Of a stretch of 64,000 bases of DNA, positions 12,283 to 26,800 are shown piece by piece. A model generated the notes under the pieces. It searched no databases. It was not told where the DNA came from and was given only the letters and a program-made list of their open reading frames with translations. The translations under genes and the position numbers were made by a program. The first letter of the stretch is position 1; the number at the start of each line of letters is the position of its first letter. This DNA comes from Mycteria americana (Eukaryota; Chordata; Aves; Ciconiiformes; Ciconiidae): contig NC_134366.1 of assembly GCF_035582795.1 (NCBI RefSeq), forward strand, positions 136,920,756-136,984,755, in the 5' to 3' direction.

Positions 12283-14631
12283 CCTGGCTGGTTCCCCACT
12301 GCTTGGCCCCACACAGTCATTCTGACTTTGACCCGCAGCAGGTTGTGCAACGGCATTTTGTGTGCAGTTTGCATAGAAAAACATCCAGGTTCAAGGCAAA
12401 AGAACATCAGGCCCTTCGTGAGAGTTTCACCTCGTCTGATTTTACGGGCAGAATCCGGCTGCCTGAATGTGAGCACCTGGTGCCACGTGAGGTCCCTTCG
12501 GCTCTGCCACCCGGCCTCCAGCGCCGCTCCAGTGAGACACAGCTTTCCCACCGCTCCTGCGGTATATCCTCCAGCCTTGCCATGCGGTGGGGCATCTCTG
12601 AACGCCTATGCCGGGGAAACTGAACCGAGCCCTGACTGTCTATATGGTAAAAGTGAAATTCCTCTGCGGTTTTAAGACACCTAAATTTAGCTATGACAGA
12701 TGTTGCCATGGGAGACAAGTGTCTAAGCTCCCATCATCGTCAGTGGAGCTCTAATCAATACAGCCAGGGGAGGTAAAGAGCTGCCCAGCCAGAAGATGTT
12801 TACTTTTTGGTGGGCTAAATCACCGCTACCCTGAGTGTCAGGGAGCAGCAAGAGTGGGTCTGCTTTGGGAGGGCAGCTGGGAGCCGAGGGTGGCAGCGGG
12901 GCAGGAGGATGGTGGCCTCGCTGACACTGGGGCATCCGGGCAAGAAGAGCTGAGCAGACATGGCAATGGGAACCAGTGTTAGCCGAGAGCACTGTGATCC
13001 CCCAGAGAGTCTGTAGTGGCAAGGCAGACCTGAGGCCAGGCCAGAAAGGCAAGTCAGGGAGCCAGGGTCAGGCCCAGGGAGCTGCGAGACCAGGCAGGGG
13101 CACCCCTGCACTGCGGCTCTGCTAGAGACCGAGGGAAAGAGCTCCCAAGTGACGGAGGAGCAGGACCCCGCGGAGGTCCTCAGGGCCAGACAGCTGCACC
13201 ACATCTAAGCTGGTCTTGAGCCCAGGCTGCCAAATCCCCAGGATTCAGAGGGATTTGCACAGGTCCCTGACAGCAAGCTTCATTGTCTGCGCTGAACAGG
13301 GGCTTGATTCCTCTGTCCAAGGATAGGCAACTTGTGCCTTCTGGATGTCCTAGTGTACCCCTTCTGACCTGCCGCTGCTGCTTCAGAAGGGCTGGTGTCT
13401 CCTGTAGGTCCTGTGGCATATGTGCCAGCCCTGACTAAGAGCATTAGATTCTCTGAGAGATTTCAAGTGGCTACATACAGGAGGTTAGACACCAGTCCAC
13501 ACCACAGAGAGTCCTACTTGTAGATACCTAGTTATGATCTGCAGCTAAATCCCATTCCAGGTGTCCTGCCTCAGCTAACTGCCTGCACTCCCTCTGCCAT
13601 CAGCAGTGAGAGAGAAGCAGCTCCAGAGGCAGTTCAGCTCATTTTAGGTAAGTTCAATAAATCTCTCTTTACAGGTGCCTTCCTCTCTCTGTGTAGAGGA
13701 ACCTAGATGATTGATTAGACGAGATAGCTATCTAATAACCAGCTAAAGTTGAATGAGATGTGTCCCACCCTTTGTTTTTGGAGATGCAGCTGTGCAAGAG
13801 ATACTGATCGAAGACTACAGCCCATGATCCTAGTGCAAGTTCCTAGCGCAAGGACTCACTAACACGGTGGGCAGCTACACTGCACATATACATGCACTGT
13901 AAAATTCCGCACCTGGGTCTTCTCAGAAGTACCCCAGCCCTGGCAACGTTAACTCCTAGCTCCTTGGCTCCTATCTGCATCCTCTCAGGATCTACAAACT
14001 GAAAGCTCTCTGTTTTGTCTGCAGCACTTGAATCACTGAAGAAGCAAAGCTGTGTGTGCCCTAATACATCAGGGAGCACACAGAAACAGGAAGGAGGGGC
14101 AATTTTCTCATTTTAATCCAGTAATTTAGTCGAAGCAACACTCAGTCAGCAGGTGGGAGACCTGGGCTCAGTGATCTGCTCTGAGCCCTACCTACCACTT
14201 CTCCAGAGCCCTCTCCAAAGGCAGAGAGAAGAAACCATAGACAGAAAGAATACATGAGAGCATCTAGTCAGATGTGTAGAGCACTCATCTGAGAGAGGAG
14301 AAATCAGCACTTCAGTTTCTGCATCAGCTATTATTTATTTCATCAAATGGCTGCCTGATATAAACCACAAACATTAATTGGCACAGAGAGTTGTGGTATC
14401 AAAGTTCATTGTTCTTGTTCTTATACCCCAAGTAACTATGGATTCCAGTGAAAAATGAGTAAAAATTACATAATTCATTCGCCTCTTTATACATCAACTC
14501 ATCAAAAGCCTATTGAAATATTTCTTCCTGCTCCCTGCATCACACACCCCCACTAATCAGGCCTGGAAGTTCGTTAAGGTGATTAATACAGTCTTTTGGC
14601 ATGGAGTGATATAAAGGTGGAGGGTGTAACT
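12283..14631. other. Intergenic DNA, moderately GC-rich
   Basis: Overlapping open frames occur on both strands between about 12,100 and 13,420, but they follow base composition and show no domain or conserved splice layout. An ancient SINE-like trace is listed at 14105-14335. No gene could be supported. Confidence 0.5.
14105..14335 (+). repeat. Possible ancient SINE fragment or fragments
   Basis: The segments 'caggtgggagacctgggctcagt' (14151-14173) and 'tgtagagcactcatctgagag' (14275-14295) resemble the tRNA-like head and the 'gggagacctgggttc' body of very old amniote SINEs. The order and spacing suggest two broken pieces. The assignment is by eye only. Confidence 0.35.
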
Positions 14632-14935
14632 AGGATAGGGCCAGGCTCTTTTCAGTGGTGCCCAGTGACAGGACCAGAGGCAATGGGCACAAACTGAAAC
14701 ACGGGAGGTTCCCTCTGAACATCAGGAAACACTTTTTCCCTGTGACAGTGACCAAGCACTGGCACAGGTTGCCCGGAGAGGCTGTGGAGTCTCCTTCCTT
14801 GCAGGTATTCAAAAGCCACCTGGACATGGTCCTGGGCAAGGAGCTCTGGGTGGCCCTGCTTGAGCAGAGGGGTTGGACCAGAGGCTCTCCAGAGGTCCCT
14901 TCCCACCCCAGCCGTTCTGTGAGCCTGTGCTTGTT
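14632..14935 (+). mobile_element. CR1 LINE 3' end, relatively well preserved
   Basis: The stretch contains the hallmark CR1 order: 'gtgcccagtgacaggacc', 'caatgggcacaaactgaaac', 'catcaggaaacactttttc', 'ggcacaggttgcccggagag', 'ttggaccagaggctctccag' and 'aggtcccttcccaccccag', in segments. It ends near 'ccgttctgtgagcctgtg', which resembles the ATTCTRTG-type tail repeats of CR1. It covers the last part of the reverse transcriptase ORF and the 3' UTR. No target duplication is expected for CR1. It is 5'-truncated and probably inactive. Confidence 0.93.
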
Positions 14936-17900
14936 TCACTCACTGAGTCAGGTGGAGTGCCGGTTGCTTTGTGTCAGTACGGTTATCTAAGTGCTTCCAG
15001 GCTGTCTCACGAGCTGTGACCACCAGAACTCGGGCACCAAAGTTTGGAGACTGCTGAAAACCTCCGCAGAAGAGAGAACCTTGTAAAAAGAAAACAGATT
15101 ACTCGGGCACATGACACATTCTGCTTTGCCCCAGAGAAAACTACTGGAAAAGGTCACTGATTCAATTTATTTTTGACCCACTTTAAACTTTGTATAAAGG
15201 ACATGATTCAGTGATCTCATTTACACTGGGCTGAACAGCATAGTTAATATGCCTTAGGTGCTAATCATTTCAATTAACAAAAACTAACAATTTTGACTGA
15301 AAAAAGTAAGCAGACTCGTATTCTCCCTCACAGCCAAATGCACAGGGTCGCTATTAATTTCTGTCAATCCATAAAGTGCAGTTAGGATTGTCTCCTCTCT
15401 TTGAGGCCAAATTCAGTATTTGGCTGCAACCTGCCCTCTTACAAAGTCTCACCTGTCACTCAGTGGGAAATCCACAATCCTGGTAGTTGTTTCAGGACAT
15501 AGTTTGTCCTTCCAACAAAGGGCATCCTCTTTTTCTTTGTTAGCTGGTCTTCCTTTCCTCAACAACAACAACAAAAGCCTTACATAAATAAAACTGTAGC
15601 TCCGTTTTAAGGTGTTTTTAAAGACAGTCTGAAGGAATGCGTTAACAGAAATGCACGTAGCAAAGTGAGTATAAAAATGTACAGAGTCTCCCTTAAGCAC
15701 TGAGAAATGGTGAGAAACATCGTTGTGCTATGAAAACTGACTGTGCATCAGAAGCAAATTAAAACAGTCATTCAGAGGGCAAAATGTGATTTTTCTGGAA
15801 AATCAGAAATGTAATCAATGGCGTAAGTGTTAGAAACAGTTAATAGCAGAACTCTATTTAAAAGGTTTGCAGCCTTATTTTTCTGTAGCTCCCTCTAGCT
15901 TGGTAGCTGGACCAAAATATTTCTAAGTTTAGACCCATGAAGATGAAGACTAAATATAGGATATAAAACAACACTTTATGAAAATAAAAATCCAAAATTT
16001 TCAGCTGTGGGTGTCTTTGGTAAGAGGTTTGCTCTTAGGCAACTGGATGCAGATCTTACTCATTTCAGTGGGAGTTGTGGGACTAGGCATTTCTAAGCTC
16101 AAGGACACTTTTACCCAGCTGTGTCAATGTACACAAAGGAGTTTTGAACCTGCTCTTCATCTTCCCAAACCACTTCTTTTCAGCTTCCTTCTTCTCTCTG
16201 ATTCCCTATCTAAACCTTTTTTCCCCTGCTCTTATCTAACAAAGACAGACATCACTCTGTTGAATCCCACACATCTCCAGTCTGGAGACTGGCTCTCCGT
16301 GCTATACCATCAAACTTCCTAACTTTGACGAGACCAGGAGGAATGATATCCCCCTCTAGTAATAGTAGGAAATACCACAAGATGTTGCTGAGTGAAGTAT
16401 TGACTTTTTTCATTTCATGTCATCATGTTTCTCTCTCATGTCATCTTTCAGTAACATATGGAATGTAAATTCACAAGTTGTAATGACAAAACAGGAGGGA
16501 ACAAGCACTGCAGACACACACTCCTTCAAAAAGTTGGGGACGTTATCACGCTGCTCTGCCATCACAAGCCCCCCAGGAGGCAAAGGGCCAGCCTCACTAT
16601 TACCGGGTACCATCTGCACATCTTTGAAGATATTCCCCTTCTCCAGCTGCAGCAGTTAAGCACATCCCACAGAATTTAAATGTCATTATTGGGGAGTGTC
16701 TGGTTAATGTTATCTAGTAAGGAGAAGACACTTCTCTTCAGTATATGCATAAAGAACAAAACTCTGATAAAATTAATTGGGATCATTTCACCGCCATGGC
16801 CAAAGTCAACCTTAAATGCAGAAAGTAACAGTAATCACAGAATAAACATCAGGCAACAATATTGTTTCTGGCTCAAATCAAGAAAGTTCATTTCAAAGTT
16901 GGAGTGGTTACTGTTTTCCACCTAAACTGTAATGCTTCTTCAATGAAACTTGACCCACTGGAAGCAGAATAAGAGCTATCCTCCTTTAAGAAAACAACAT
17001 ATGACTACTCTTTCCTCCTATCTATGACTAACCCCAATTAGAATTTACTCTTTTTATAAATATTCAGGCATCATTTGACGCACTGTTGAAGGAAGATAAA
17101 TCTGAAACCATTTCTGGATGAAGAAGGATCACAAAGATCATTCACAGGAGACAAACGCACTCATCTGTGAGAAATGGGAGGTGAAAGCTCTACAAGGATG
17201 GAGCACTCTCAAACTATCTGAAGCACTTGATGGATCTTTTCCCACCTTCTGTGATTAATAGAATGCATAAGCTATTCAGTCTCCAAGCATTTTGCCTGAG
17301 GAAGCTTTGATTTGAAAAATGAGACAAGTGCTTCCAATGCTGTCATTGATAGGAAATTAGGTGATAAAAGAGAGCACATTTAAGCAGCTCTTAAATATTC
17401 ATAATTAGAGCTGTCAAACCGCTATACTATCCCCTCTCTCTTCTTGCATTTACCCAAACGTTCTGTCAGGAGTAATGAAAACAGCAAAGCCAGGGGGATG
17501 TGACAGTACTACAGTGCTGCAGAAGTAATCACAGGAGGACAAACAGGGGGGGTTTTTTTGGTCGAGACCACAGTACAGATATAATCATCAAGTCAGATGT
17601 ACCTAAGAGTTAATTTGCTATGTTGTGAGGTTTTGAGTTGCTTTTCTTTTAATGAATGGTACCATCAGAGGTTTCTCCTTCTGCTACTTCCCCTGTTTGG
17701 TGCAGTAACAGAGCATTTGACTTACCAACTTTTGATTGTTTTCCTAGAAATACATTCCAGGATTATTTTTCTCATGACTCTGAAAAAAAGAGAAAATTAT
17801 CTAATGCAAAATTATCATAATAAGCAAAACCAGCTATTTTATTTTAATAATTAAAATAATATATATTTATATAGACCTTTTGTTTCTAAAGCCCCATACT

Positions 17901-20900
17901 GACAGAAGTGGCTCTCAAACCAGGATATCCCAAATATGAAAGTAGGTAAATGCAAAAAATGAGGGATTCAAATTGTTATGAAATTCATTAACTTTTGTTC
18001 TAGCACACTATTAATTTAGAAGAACTCCAACTCGGCTCTGCTTTTTCGGTCAGTTTTGTGCACAGTGCAGCAGGAAACTGCAGAACTTCACCAGCAGCCA
18101 AGACGTGCTTGAACAGGCAGCTTCACAAGCAAAGCAGCACTATACATTTCAGGTCGCTCCTGACTGGACCAAATCTCTGCATAAACGTTTCCAGAAGAGC
18201 AATATCTGCTCGGGGTGCAAATTCTCACCATTTAGTTCATCACTACAAAAACATCTTCTGTGCGCACAGCTGCTCCTACAGAAGACAATCTTTGCTTCAT
18301 CTGTGTTTTTCCATACAGCTTCTAAATGTATGAGTTCCTCCTGTGCTGGGAGGTCACTCAAGCAAGCTATAGCTGCAGGAGCTCCGGTGCAGTGGCCTTA
18401 ACCTGATGTAAAGCACGCTGCAGTGACTTCCAGCTGCCTTCAGCATCCATTAGGTTGGCCCTCAAGGAGCAGCAAGGGCAGATTACAATTTGTCACCTAG
18501 CACGTATAACTACTGCTTGGACCATTTCTAAATTGGAACAGAGTTATAAGGTTGACTTGAAACCCACCTGAGAGGTAGAGAGTAGTACAAGGCAGTAACT
18601 GGTACACAGTAACATTGTGCTCTGGTTTTGGTACAGGAAATGAAGACAAATGGCTTTTGCAATTGACACTTCAGCAGGATGTATGCATGAAGAATGGAAT
18701 TACTTCCAAAGACTTTGGGACAGGTCCATATCCCTACGCTAATGAAACGAGACCAGCTTGTAAAAATTAAAGGGTTTATGCATCTCAGGTTTATGTCCCT
18801 TCTGAGAGATGTTACATGTTACACGGTTAGGGCTGGGGGAAAATAATTGATTCACAAAATATATTGATCATATAGAAATTGACTTTGTAATAGTGAGGAA
18901 TTAAAAATCCCAAATGTATGCAATACTCTGGAAAGGGAATGGAGTCCAGGACAGACTGTCTGGGTGGTGGATGCTGAATGCCCCGGCGTGTCCAGCTCTG
19001 ACATTGCCTGAATGGCAGACTGGCTCACAGCTGCAGACCCCAGACACATGCAATGGAAGATCCAGCAGACTAAAAGAAACCGGCCCCCACTGGGGAACCA
19101 AGTCCCTGGATCTTTATCCCTAAATGTGTGTACCCAGATCATCTGTTAGAAAGTGGGCAGACAGAAAGGGGGTTTGCAATGAAAGACGGTACATGCTGAA
19201 TGCATAGTCTATGTTCTTCCATAGCTGCAAACAGGTTGATTGAATGTGTATGTAGGGTTTTTTATACTATATAAGAAATTTACCGTTTAAGCGGGCAAGT
19301 ATAATATCATTTTCCCATGTGTTTGTGATAGTCCACTTCTGCAAAGTTTTTGTGCTCAATTCACCATCCTGAAAGCCTTTCTTTAGAGTCAGAGGGAGGC
19401 AGGAACCACAGTGTTTTCCCTTCAAACTGGACTGACTGGTACCACCTTGCATCTTCCTTTACAATTGTAGGAAAAACCAAGCATTCTGACTTGCAAAACT
19501 GTAAAGGGCTCTAAGGAGAAGACTGGATTTCACGGCTTTTTAGGCTAGATCACTATGGTAGTCTTTCTGGAACAAGCAAAACACTATTCCTCATTCCCCT
19601 GTGCAAGTGGTGGGCGGATACTGAAACATTTCTGCTGTCACTTTTTGATTTTATGTTATGTGGCTTCATGTTGAGCCTTAATTTGCTGCTTTTTATAACC
19701 CAAGTGTAAGGAATACAGTTGAACAAATGTTGCGGCCCCCCCCTCGCTCCCCCCCCAAAAAACCTGCTGTGAATATTCATTTGCATTTTTCAACAAATTC
19801 ACTGGGATTATACTCCTAGTTCATCTCCGATAAGTAATCCAGTGAATTCTCTAAAGAGAAGCAACCGCAACTGTGAGCAGGGAGCGCTGTGCTTCGAACG
19901 CGGGGCAGGCTCAGGTCTACTGTGAAGAAGTGGAGGGGCTTTGGCCAACCACCTTAACACTGGCCACCCCTTCTCACCTAACAGGACCCGGCTACGGCTA
20001 TGAGGACGATGACAGAATCTGGCTTCCCCCTTCACGCAGGTCAGGACAGTACTTGTCCTCACACCTCCGCAGCACAACAGCACTCAGGGAGGCCACACTG
20101 AATTTCTGCCTCAAAGGTTGCAAAAGGAGGAAGCAAAAGATATTGCAGACCTTTTTTTTTTTTCTCACATTCCCTTCATGGCTTCATCACCCCACAGAGT
20201 TGACCTACAGATGTTTTGGGAATCACTCCTGAATTTCAGTAGCATGAGCAAGAGCAGAGTGCAGCCTGGTGTAACAACAATACATAAAGCATAGCTGTAT
20301 AAGTGCTTTCCAGCACGGCGAGCCCCATTTTTAATGTTGTACCGAAATATTTACAGTATCTTTGTCTTTGACCATGCAGAACAAGTAGGAGAATATTGAC
20401 AGCACTACAGAAACACAGCAGCAAGTAAACAGAATTAAATCCTGAGCCACTGAAGCCAACAGGAAATTTCTGAGGGAGCTGGACTGGATCGTTGTGTACT
20501 ACCTCTTCACAGACGTTTTAAAGACATATATACTGCTTTTATATTGTACCCCAGAGCAGAGCGCTGCTGTACCTGAAAGCCTGCAGTTTCAAAGAGAAGA
20601 ACAGAAATCGCCACCTCTCCTCTTTCCCTCATGAGAAAAACGTGTTCATTCTTAATGTGATTTTTGGCTGCTCCATCCCCTGAGCTGACTCACTCCCAGG
20701 TCAGGCGAGCGCCGGTGGCACGTGGGAAGCAGCAGGGGTCCACGGCCAGGGAGGCAGGGGCAGAAAATGGCACCACCACCCTCTTTCAGCAGTGCCCATC
20801 CCCTAAACCGGGCAGCTGTATCGTCACTGCACCCCAAAAGTCCCGGTGCATGAGACTCCTGGCATTGGATTAAATACATGAAGCTGCCATGAGAGGCTCC

Positions 20901-23776
20901 AGGTAGGACAGAAGATTGCTTGGAGTAGCCTCTGTGAGCACAGGGTCCACCGGATAATACCAGTCTCACTGCCGTGCACAACTCCTTCTCCGGATTGCAG
21001 GTCGCATGACTGGCTGCATCTGGTACCTCAGGCCAAGGACTGAAAGTGGGTGAGACACAGGTGGGGCAAGACGGGAGCGTTCAGCAAGGGCGGTCAAATG
21101 AGTCTGTCCAGTTGACTGGCCTGCTTTCCACCTTCAGCCCTCAAGAGATGAGTAAAGATGTTCACGGAATTCCTTAAGTAGTTTGATTGCCAAACCCATT
21201 TATATAGAATCACCATCATCTCAAAGCACCGAAGTGTAGAAGAAAAATAGACTATGAGTAAAAATGTCAGCAAGGGAAGAAAAGAAACAGGAAAGGAGAG
21301 TGGAGGAGAAAAAATAGCTTCTTCAGAGGAGATAAAAAGAAGGAAACAAGAAGAAAAAAAGACTCTGGATAGGGAATATATACATAGTACCTTGAATGGT
21401 CTCTACCTGTCAAGGTCCCACACAAGAAAGACAGGATCATCTCACCTACCTGTGATACCTACAGAATGAGGGCTATACTTGAGTTACGCAAATTGCCACT
21501 AAGGTTACTGAAGAGAAACAAGCACTTCTCAGGCAAGCTTTGTCTTATCTCAAAGAAGTTATCCAGAATGTCTCAGTATTTCTCTCCACAAGAGAGAAAC
21601 AAGTTTCTCTCCATTGGCTCTAAAAGGAGCCAAAAAAACCAGCTCAATGTGGATGCCTATAGTGTAGGCACCTAAAGCTAGTCGAGGTTAATACCACAGC
21701 AACATCCCCCACACTCCTGCATGGTCTCTTCTGCTTCCTGATGTTCTCTGGGGCTCTTGAGCTCCATGTTTCCCACTTCTCAGAGACAGGCGCCCATCAC
21801 AGCCAACAGCTGTCACACTGCCAAGCTGGAGATCAGCTGAATGCTTGGGAAACCAGGACCTGGCACACCACGACACACAAGACAAGTAGGCTTAGATGTC
21901 TCAGGGCATCACTGACATGCACTGCCAGTTTCTGGCCATAAAGCCAATGCATGGCCAAGTAGCAACTGGTGTGTGCCTCCCACTGTGAAGACTTTGATAA
22001 ATCATGTAGAAACAGCAACTATGTCCACTTCAAATTTATCAAATACAACTGCCTGTGGTAATCTGTCCTTCACAGGCTGGGTTCAGCTCTTGTGTAAATC
22101 TGCTGAAGTCAGGGAGAAGTCATAACAGGAACAGAGCACAAGTCCTAGTAGAATGACAATAGCAGGCATATTCAGTAGCATACTAATTCAGTTCACTAAA
22201 TTGGGCACTTTCCCACTTTATTTAAATAATAATAGTGAAAGAGACATTTATAGAATGAAAAGTTTGGAACAAAGTTCGATTTGAACAAAACTGAATGCAA
22301 TAAAAAGGTACATTTTCAGCTGGCAGAAAGAAATAGACTATATTTGGATTTTGGTCAGAAATTCAAGGACTGTTTTTATCGCCTCTAAATATGGCAGCGG
22401 AATTTTGAGGTCCCTGGTACTGGATGTGATTCTGGAGGCACATCCTCTGTGGAAGAAGATTAGGGTAATTTTCCACACATTCATGTTTATTAATAGAGGG
22501 GGGAAGAAAGATTTAACTGTCTCAGAATTTATGGAACTTTGTAAAAGCCTCAGTGCCGGGAAAGCTTCTGTCCAGAGCTTGTACTTCACTCTAACAGGCA
22601 TCTTGCATCAAAGCATTGCTGCCTTCAGTCATTCACCTCTTCATCCCACGAGAAGTTGCAAAGTTACCAGGAATTCCTGATCCATTCGAGAATGTACTTT
22701 TGAATCTGTTTTCAGGCAGGTATTCAAGTAAAATGACACTGAGTTCAATTCACACTGATGAGTTAGGCCATGAACGGTGACGGTCCCAGTTTATATCCAC
22801 GGTGGCCTTCAAAAGGGTGCTAGCAGAATCTGCACACCCTTGCTGAACAATGCCATGGCTCAGCTAGTTCCTTTTTTTTGGGCTGCCAGCCTGACTAATT
22901 GCTGGCTTTCAGTATTTTTGGGTGGATTTGGGCCAACAGCCAAGTGACCTTGAGCTCATCATGTTCTGCCAGCTGCTCTGTGATGCTGTCTGCCTACTTC
23001 TCACCTCCCTCCCCGTTCCCACCTGCAGAGCACAGGGGTGTCAGCTCATCCCGACAGGACAACTTCCCTTGCCCCCCTCTCCCCAGCAGAGAACAGTTTT
23101 CAAATGGACAAGGCCACAGTCCTCAAACTTGTTGACTTCAGTGGAATAACTTCAGGTTTTACCTGTAAAACAGACAGAGTGGGGATGTGCAGTGAGGACC
23201 ACTGACCTACTAGCGGGGAGCTCTGCAGTGACATAGCTTTTTTAACACTTTTGTGCAATCCTGTGCCCTCCACAACACCTCTGACCGGCAGTTTCAGCAG
23301 GAGACGCTTGCCAGGGCTGAAGAAGCAGTGAAAACAGGAACATTGCCATGATCCAGAGGTGTGACTGCAGCTCTTCTAGGCACACTTGAGTCACCTTCAG
23401 CTGCCAGCTCTGGTGCTGACAGCAAGCATTTCTGCGTAGACTGTGCAAATCTGCCCAGGACCCTGGGCGAGCACTTGGCTGCAGATGTCCTCAACGTTAC
23501 AGCTCCCTTGTTATCTGTACCTGAGCCAGGAAATTTCAGGTGAGCTCAGGATGGAAAAGGCAAGCCACAGTCCGCCCCTTGAACTGCACAACAGCAAAAG
23601 TGTAAACCGAAATGCTGAGTACATGGACCTCTTGGTACTTTGGAAATGCGAGTGCAGTTGTTGGGACGCTGGATGGAAGGGATGCAAACAGACTACACAT
23701 CCATCCTGAAAACCTCCTGTGTACCTACACATGCACCAATCTCCCTGTGAAACAGCATCAGGTTAACTACATGCAT
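14936..23776. other. Intergenic DNA, no gene supported
   Basis: The sequence is mixed composition with many short open frames on both strands. None shows a start context, domain or splice layout that I can defend. A C-rich low-complexity tract lies at about 19735-19757. No tRNA, rRNA or mobile element could be recognised. Confidence 0.55.
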
Positions 23777-23830
23777 TCGAAGAATCAGAGAATCATAGAA
23801 TCATTCAGAGGCTTTTAAACCTTGTGATCT
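23777..23830 (-). mobile_element. Short CR1 3' tail remnant
   Basis: The string 'gaatcagagaatcatagaatc' (in part) is the reverse complement of the ATTCTRTG-type terminal repeats that end CR1 elements. Only a few dozen bases of possible element body follow, so this is either a very short, strongly truncated copy or a chance simple repeat. Confidence 0.45.
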
Positions 23831-26800
23831 TACTGGAAGAGGAGAGCTGAAAGCAGGGCACTTATTTATAATGAAGGCATTTACAGAAGCAAGACTCTCT
23901 TATCTGTTTACCGTGTGGTACCGAATAGAGGATTCTGTGAGCATGTGCATCAGATAATTGTGAAAAATGTATCTGCATTATCTTTGTTAAATATCTCACT
24001 AATGTGAAAGAAAGACTAAAGGTCATCTGTCAACTGTAGTTGTGAGGCAGGAAAAAAATCTCTCATGTTAGATATCTCGAAACCTTCAGGCTCATGATAT
24101 TTTTGTTGAACAGAGAAAATGTGATCAATGAATCATTAGGAGTCCTGTGCCTGATAATGGAGGTCAAGAGTGCCTTTTGATTATGAGTTTAAGATGCTTT
24201 TATTAACCTGTCTCAAGATGGTTGATTGCTTTCTAATGTGATGAGACCCACTCCAGCACTTGAATTTTAAAATACTTAAAGATCTTCATTGTCAAATGCT
24301 TCTCAGTAATGCTTCACAATAAATGAATTATTGTGCAAATGAAACTCAACGTAGTTTTTAATAAAATCAGAGAGATTTCCGTATTCTGTAAAGACTAATC
24401 ATGTTTTACAAAGTACTTGCTAAAATAAAGGTAACTAACAGGAAGACACCTGGAAATCAATGGGAACTAGGTGGATCTCATTTTCTTTTCACACTAAGTT
24501 TCTGAGTATTTAAATACACTAATTTCTAATTCTAACTGCCTCCAGTTAAATTCATTACAACAGTGCATATGTGAGAAGAAATTAATTCATCTATGCTCAG
24601 GTCCTAAGGAGCAAAGCCATATTCAGCCTTGACGCTTTCTGATACAAAAGGTATTTTGCATCTCGTTGGCTATATAGATTACATTCACATTCGCTTCACA
24701 ATTCTGTTACACAGAGGAGTGCAAAGTAATGTCTGACTAAATGAGAATCAAGCTGTTGCACATAAATTTTCACTCCTGTTTCAGGATCCCAATTCCCATT
24801 TCCTTTACACCAAAATGAACCACAAGTAAATACATTTAAATCCACTGGACTGTACAAATGGGAAAACAAAGTAAGGAAGATCTTAATTAGAGGAGATGAG
24901 CAGCAGTGTTCCATATTTAAATGGTTGCATGCTTTGTAGAGTTAGAATATATAGGATTTTGTTCATGCACCTTTTTAAAACTCTGACAGCTTAGGCCTTC
25001 TTCTTGAAAGACAGTTCCAGTATCAGTTCTGAATTTATAAAAAGGAGCAGAGCACAGTTTTTCATTAGGTCCTGCCAGCCCCAACTATTCATGGTAGATG
25101 AGTTTCCTGTACACTGTTTTCACCTGGTGATATGTTAGAGGGCAAATTATGAAGTCACTAATTAGGCTGGTAGCTGTTCAAATTCATGTGACTTCGCTTT
25201 ATTGTACAGCTACTTGACATAACGCTCAATTGTCTCATCCGCCATCTGCTTTGGTGTCAAGATGTGTTTTTTCCAAGTGACATTCTGTTGTCAATTGCAG
25301 CATTCTTGACATTTCTAAATGTCTTTGTTGAGAAGTTTGTGGTCTACTTTGTGTTTCCACAAGAAAGTGTTGTTGATCACCACCAGTACTATGGGACTTG
25401 CTGTTCATGGCAGCGGGAGGGATCACTCACCCTGCCACTTCTAGGCAGCAACCTAGAAAATTCTGAAGCTTTGCAACCATTTCTCCCAATTCCCTGCCAG
25501 TTTCACTTCCAAGCGAAGGATTCAGATGGCTTCACTTGCTCTGTTTGCTGTTTTGCTCTTCACTTGCTCTACACGTTCAATATTCTTCTGACGTTACATG
25601 CAAGTATGACACCAGAAAAAGTAACGTTGGTTGTGAGGCCTTAGTCACCTCATATAGGCCAGGATTGCAAGGAGTTAATATGTTATTGAGATGCTCAGCT
25701 TACTGTTCTCGATTTAATTTAATACGGACAGGCTATGTACTGTACTATATTATACTGTGTACTGTATTGTATTCTATAAGGGGGAACTCTCATTAGGCAG
25801 CAGCTGTGCACAAAACGATGTTAGACTGGCTCATGAGCTGAATATGAATCAACAGTGCGTGATGTTGCAAAAAAAACCCCTAGTCTTATTCTTTGGGGTA
25901 CTGACAGGAAGGCCATTTGCAAGACCTGGGAAGTACGTTACCGATTTTCATTTGGGGTATCAAAGCCTAAGAAAGATGTAGGCATATTTGAAAGCTTTCA
26001 AGGGGCAGCAACAAGAATAAAAAGCCTGGAGAACCAACAACAGACAAGGGTGGGTTAGAGGCACAATTATCATCAGCGCAATTTCTGGAGGTCCTTCGCA
26101 TTTGCAGTGCTGCAAAGGTGTGATTTCCGAATTCTTGGCTCAATCCTTCCAGCCCACAAACACCAACATGTTCTCTTGGGGAAACTTTTAAAGATCCCAG
26201 GGAACTGTAGGGAATAGGTGGAAAAAGCTGCCTTGCTGAGGGCTCATTCACAGTACCCATGTGGGTATGTAATGCAAGTTACAAGGATGTTTATAATTGT
26301 CTGAGTATCTGCAAGGTTTTTTTCCCTTTACGTACCCTTTTCAACAGCTTAGCCTAATTGTACGCTCTGAGGGTACCTAACTGTATCTTGCAGATACTCA
26401 TACAATTATTAACATCCTTGAACCTAACTAACTGTGCCCTAACTGTACTCTCAGAAACAAGCAACACAGAGCAACTCTTTGGCCTGATGCTGTAAAGCCG
26501 TGGCCCTCTAATTAGTCCCACTGACAGTCTGTGCACAAAAGCAGGCTCGGATACCGGGCAAAGCTGATGTGACCCAAGGCTATGCCAAGTCACACCTGTC
26601 AAGGATCAGGCCGTAGACCTGGACTGTAGCAATGACAGAATTTGGTTCATAAAAGCTTTCAGGATCAGGCCCTGCATAGCTTTCATAATGCATCTAAATA
26701 ACTTCTCTTAGACACTGCAAAAAAGTAGTTTGTACCGTACAGAAAAAGGTCACAACAGCACTTACATTTCAACAAGAGGTAATTAACACATTATTTGGCC

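Noticed and set aside
12097-12675. 192-codon plus-strand frame near 12.1-12.7 kb
   Set aside because: Its first third is the GC-rich dispersed repeat copy read backwards and the rest has no known domain or conserved start. It is not called as a gene.
14652-14990. Open frames of about 95-111 codons on both strands near 14.7 kb
   Set aside because: They are explained by the CR1 element at 14632-14935; the plus-strand frame is a fragment of its reverse transcriptase end and not a host gene.
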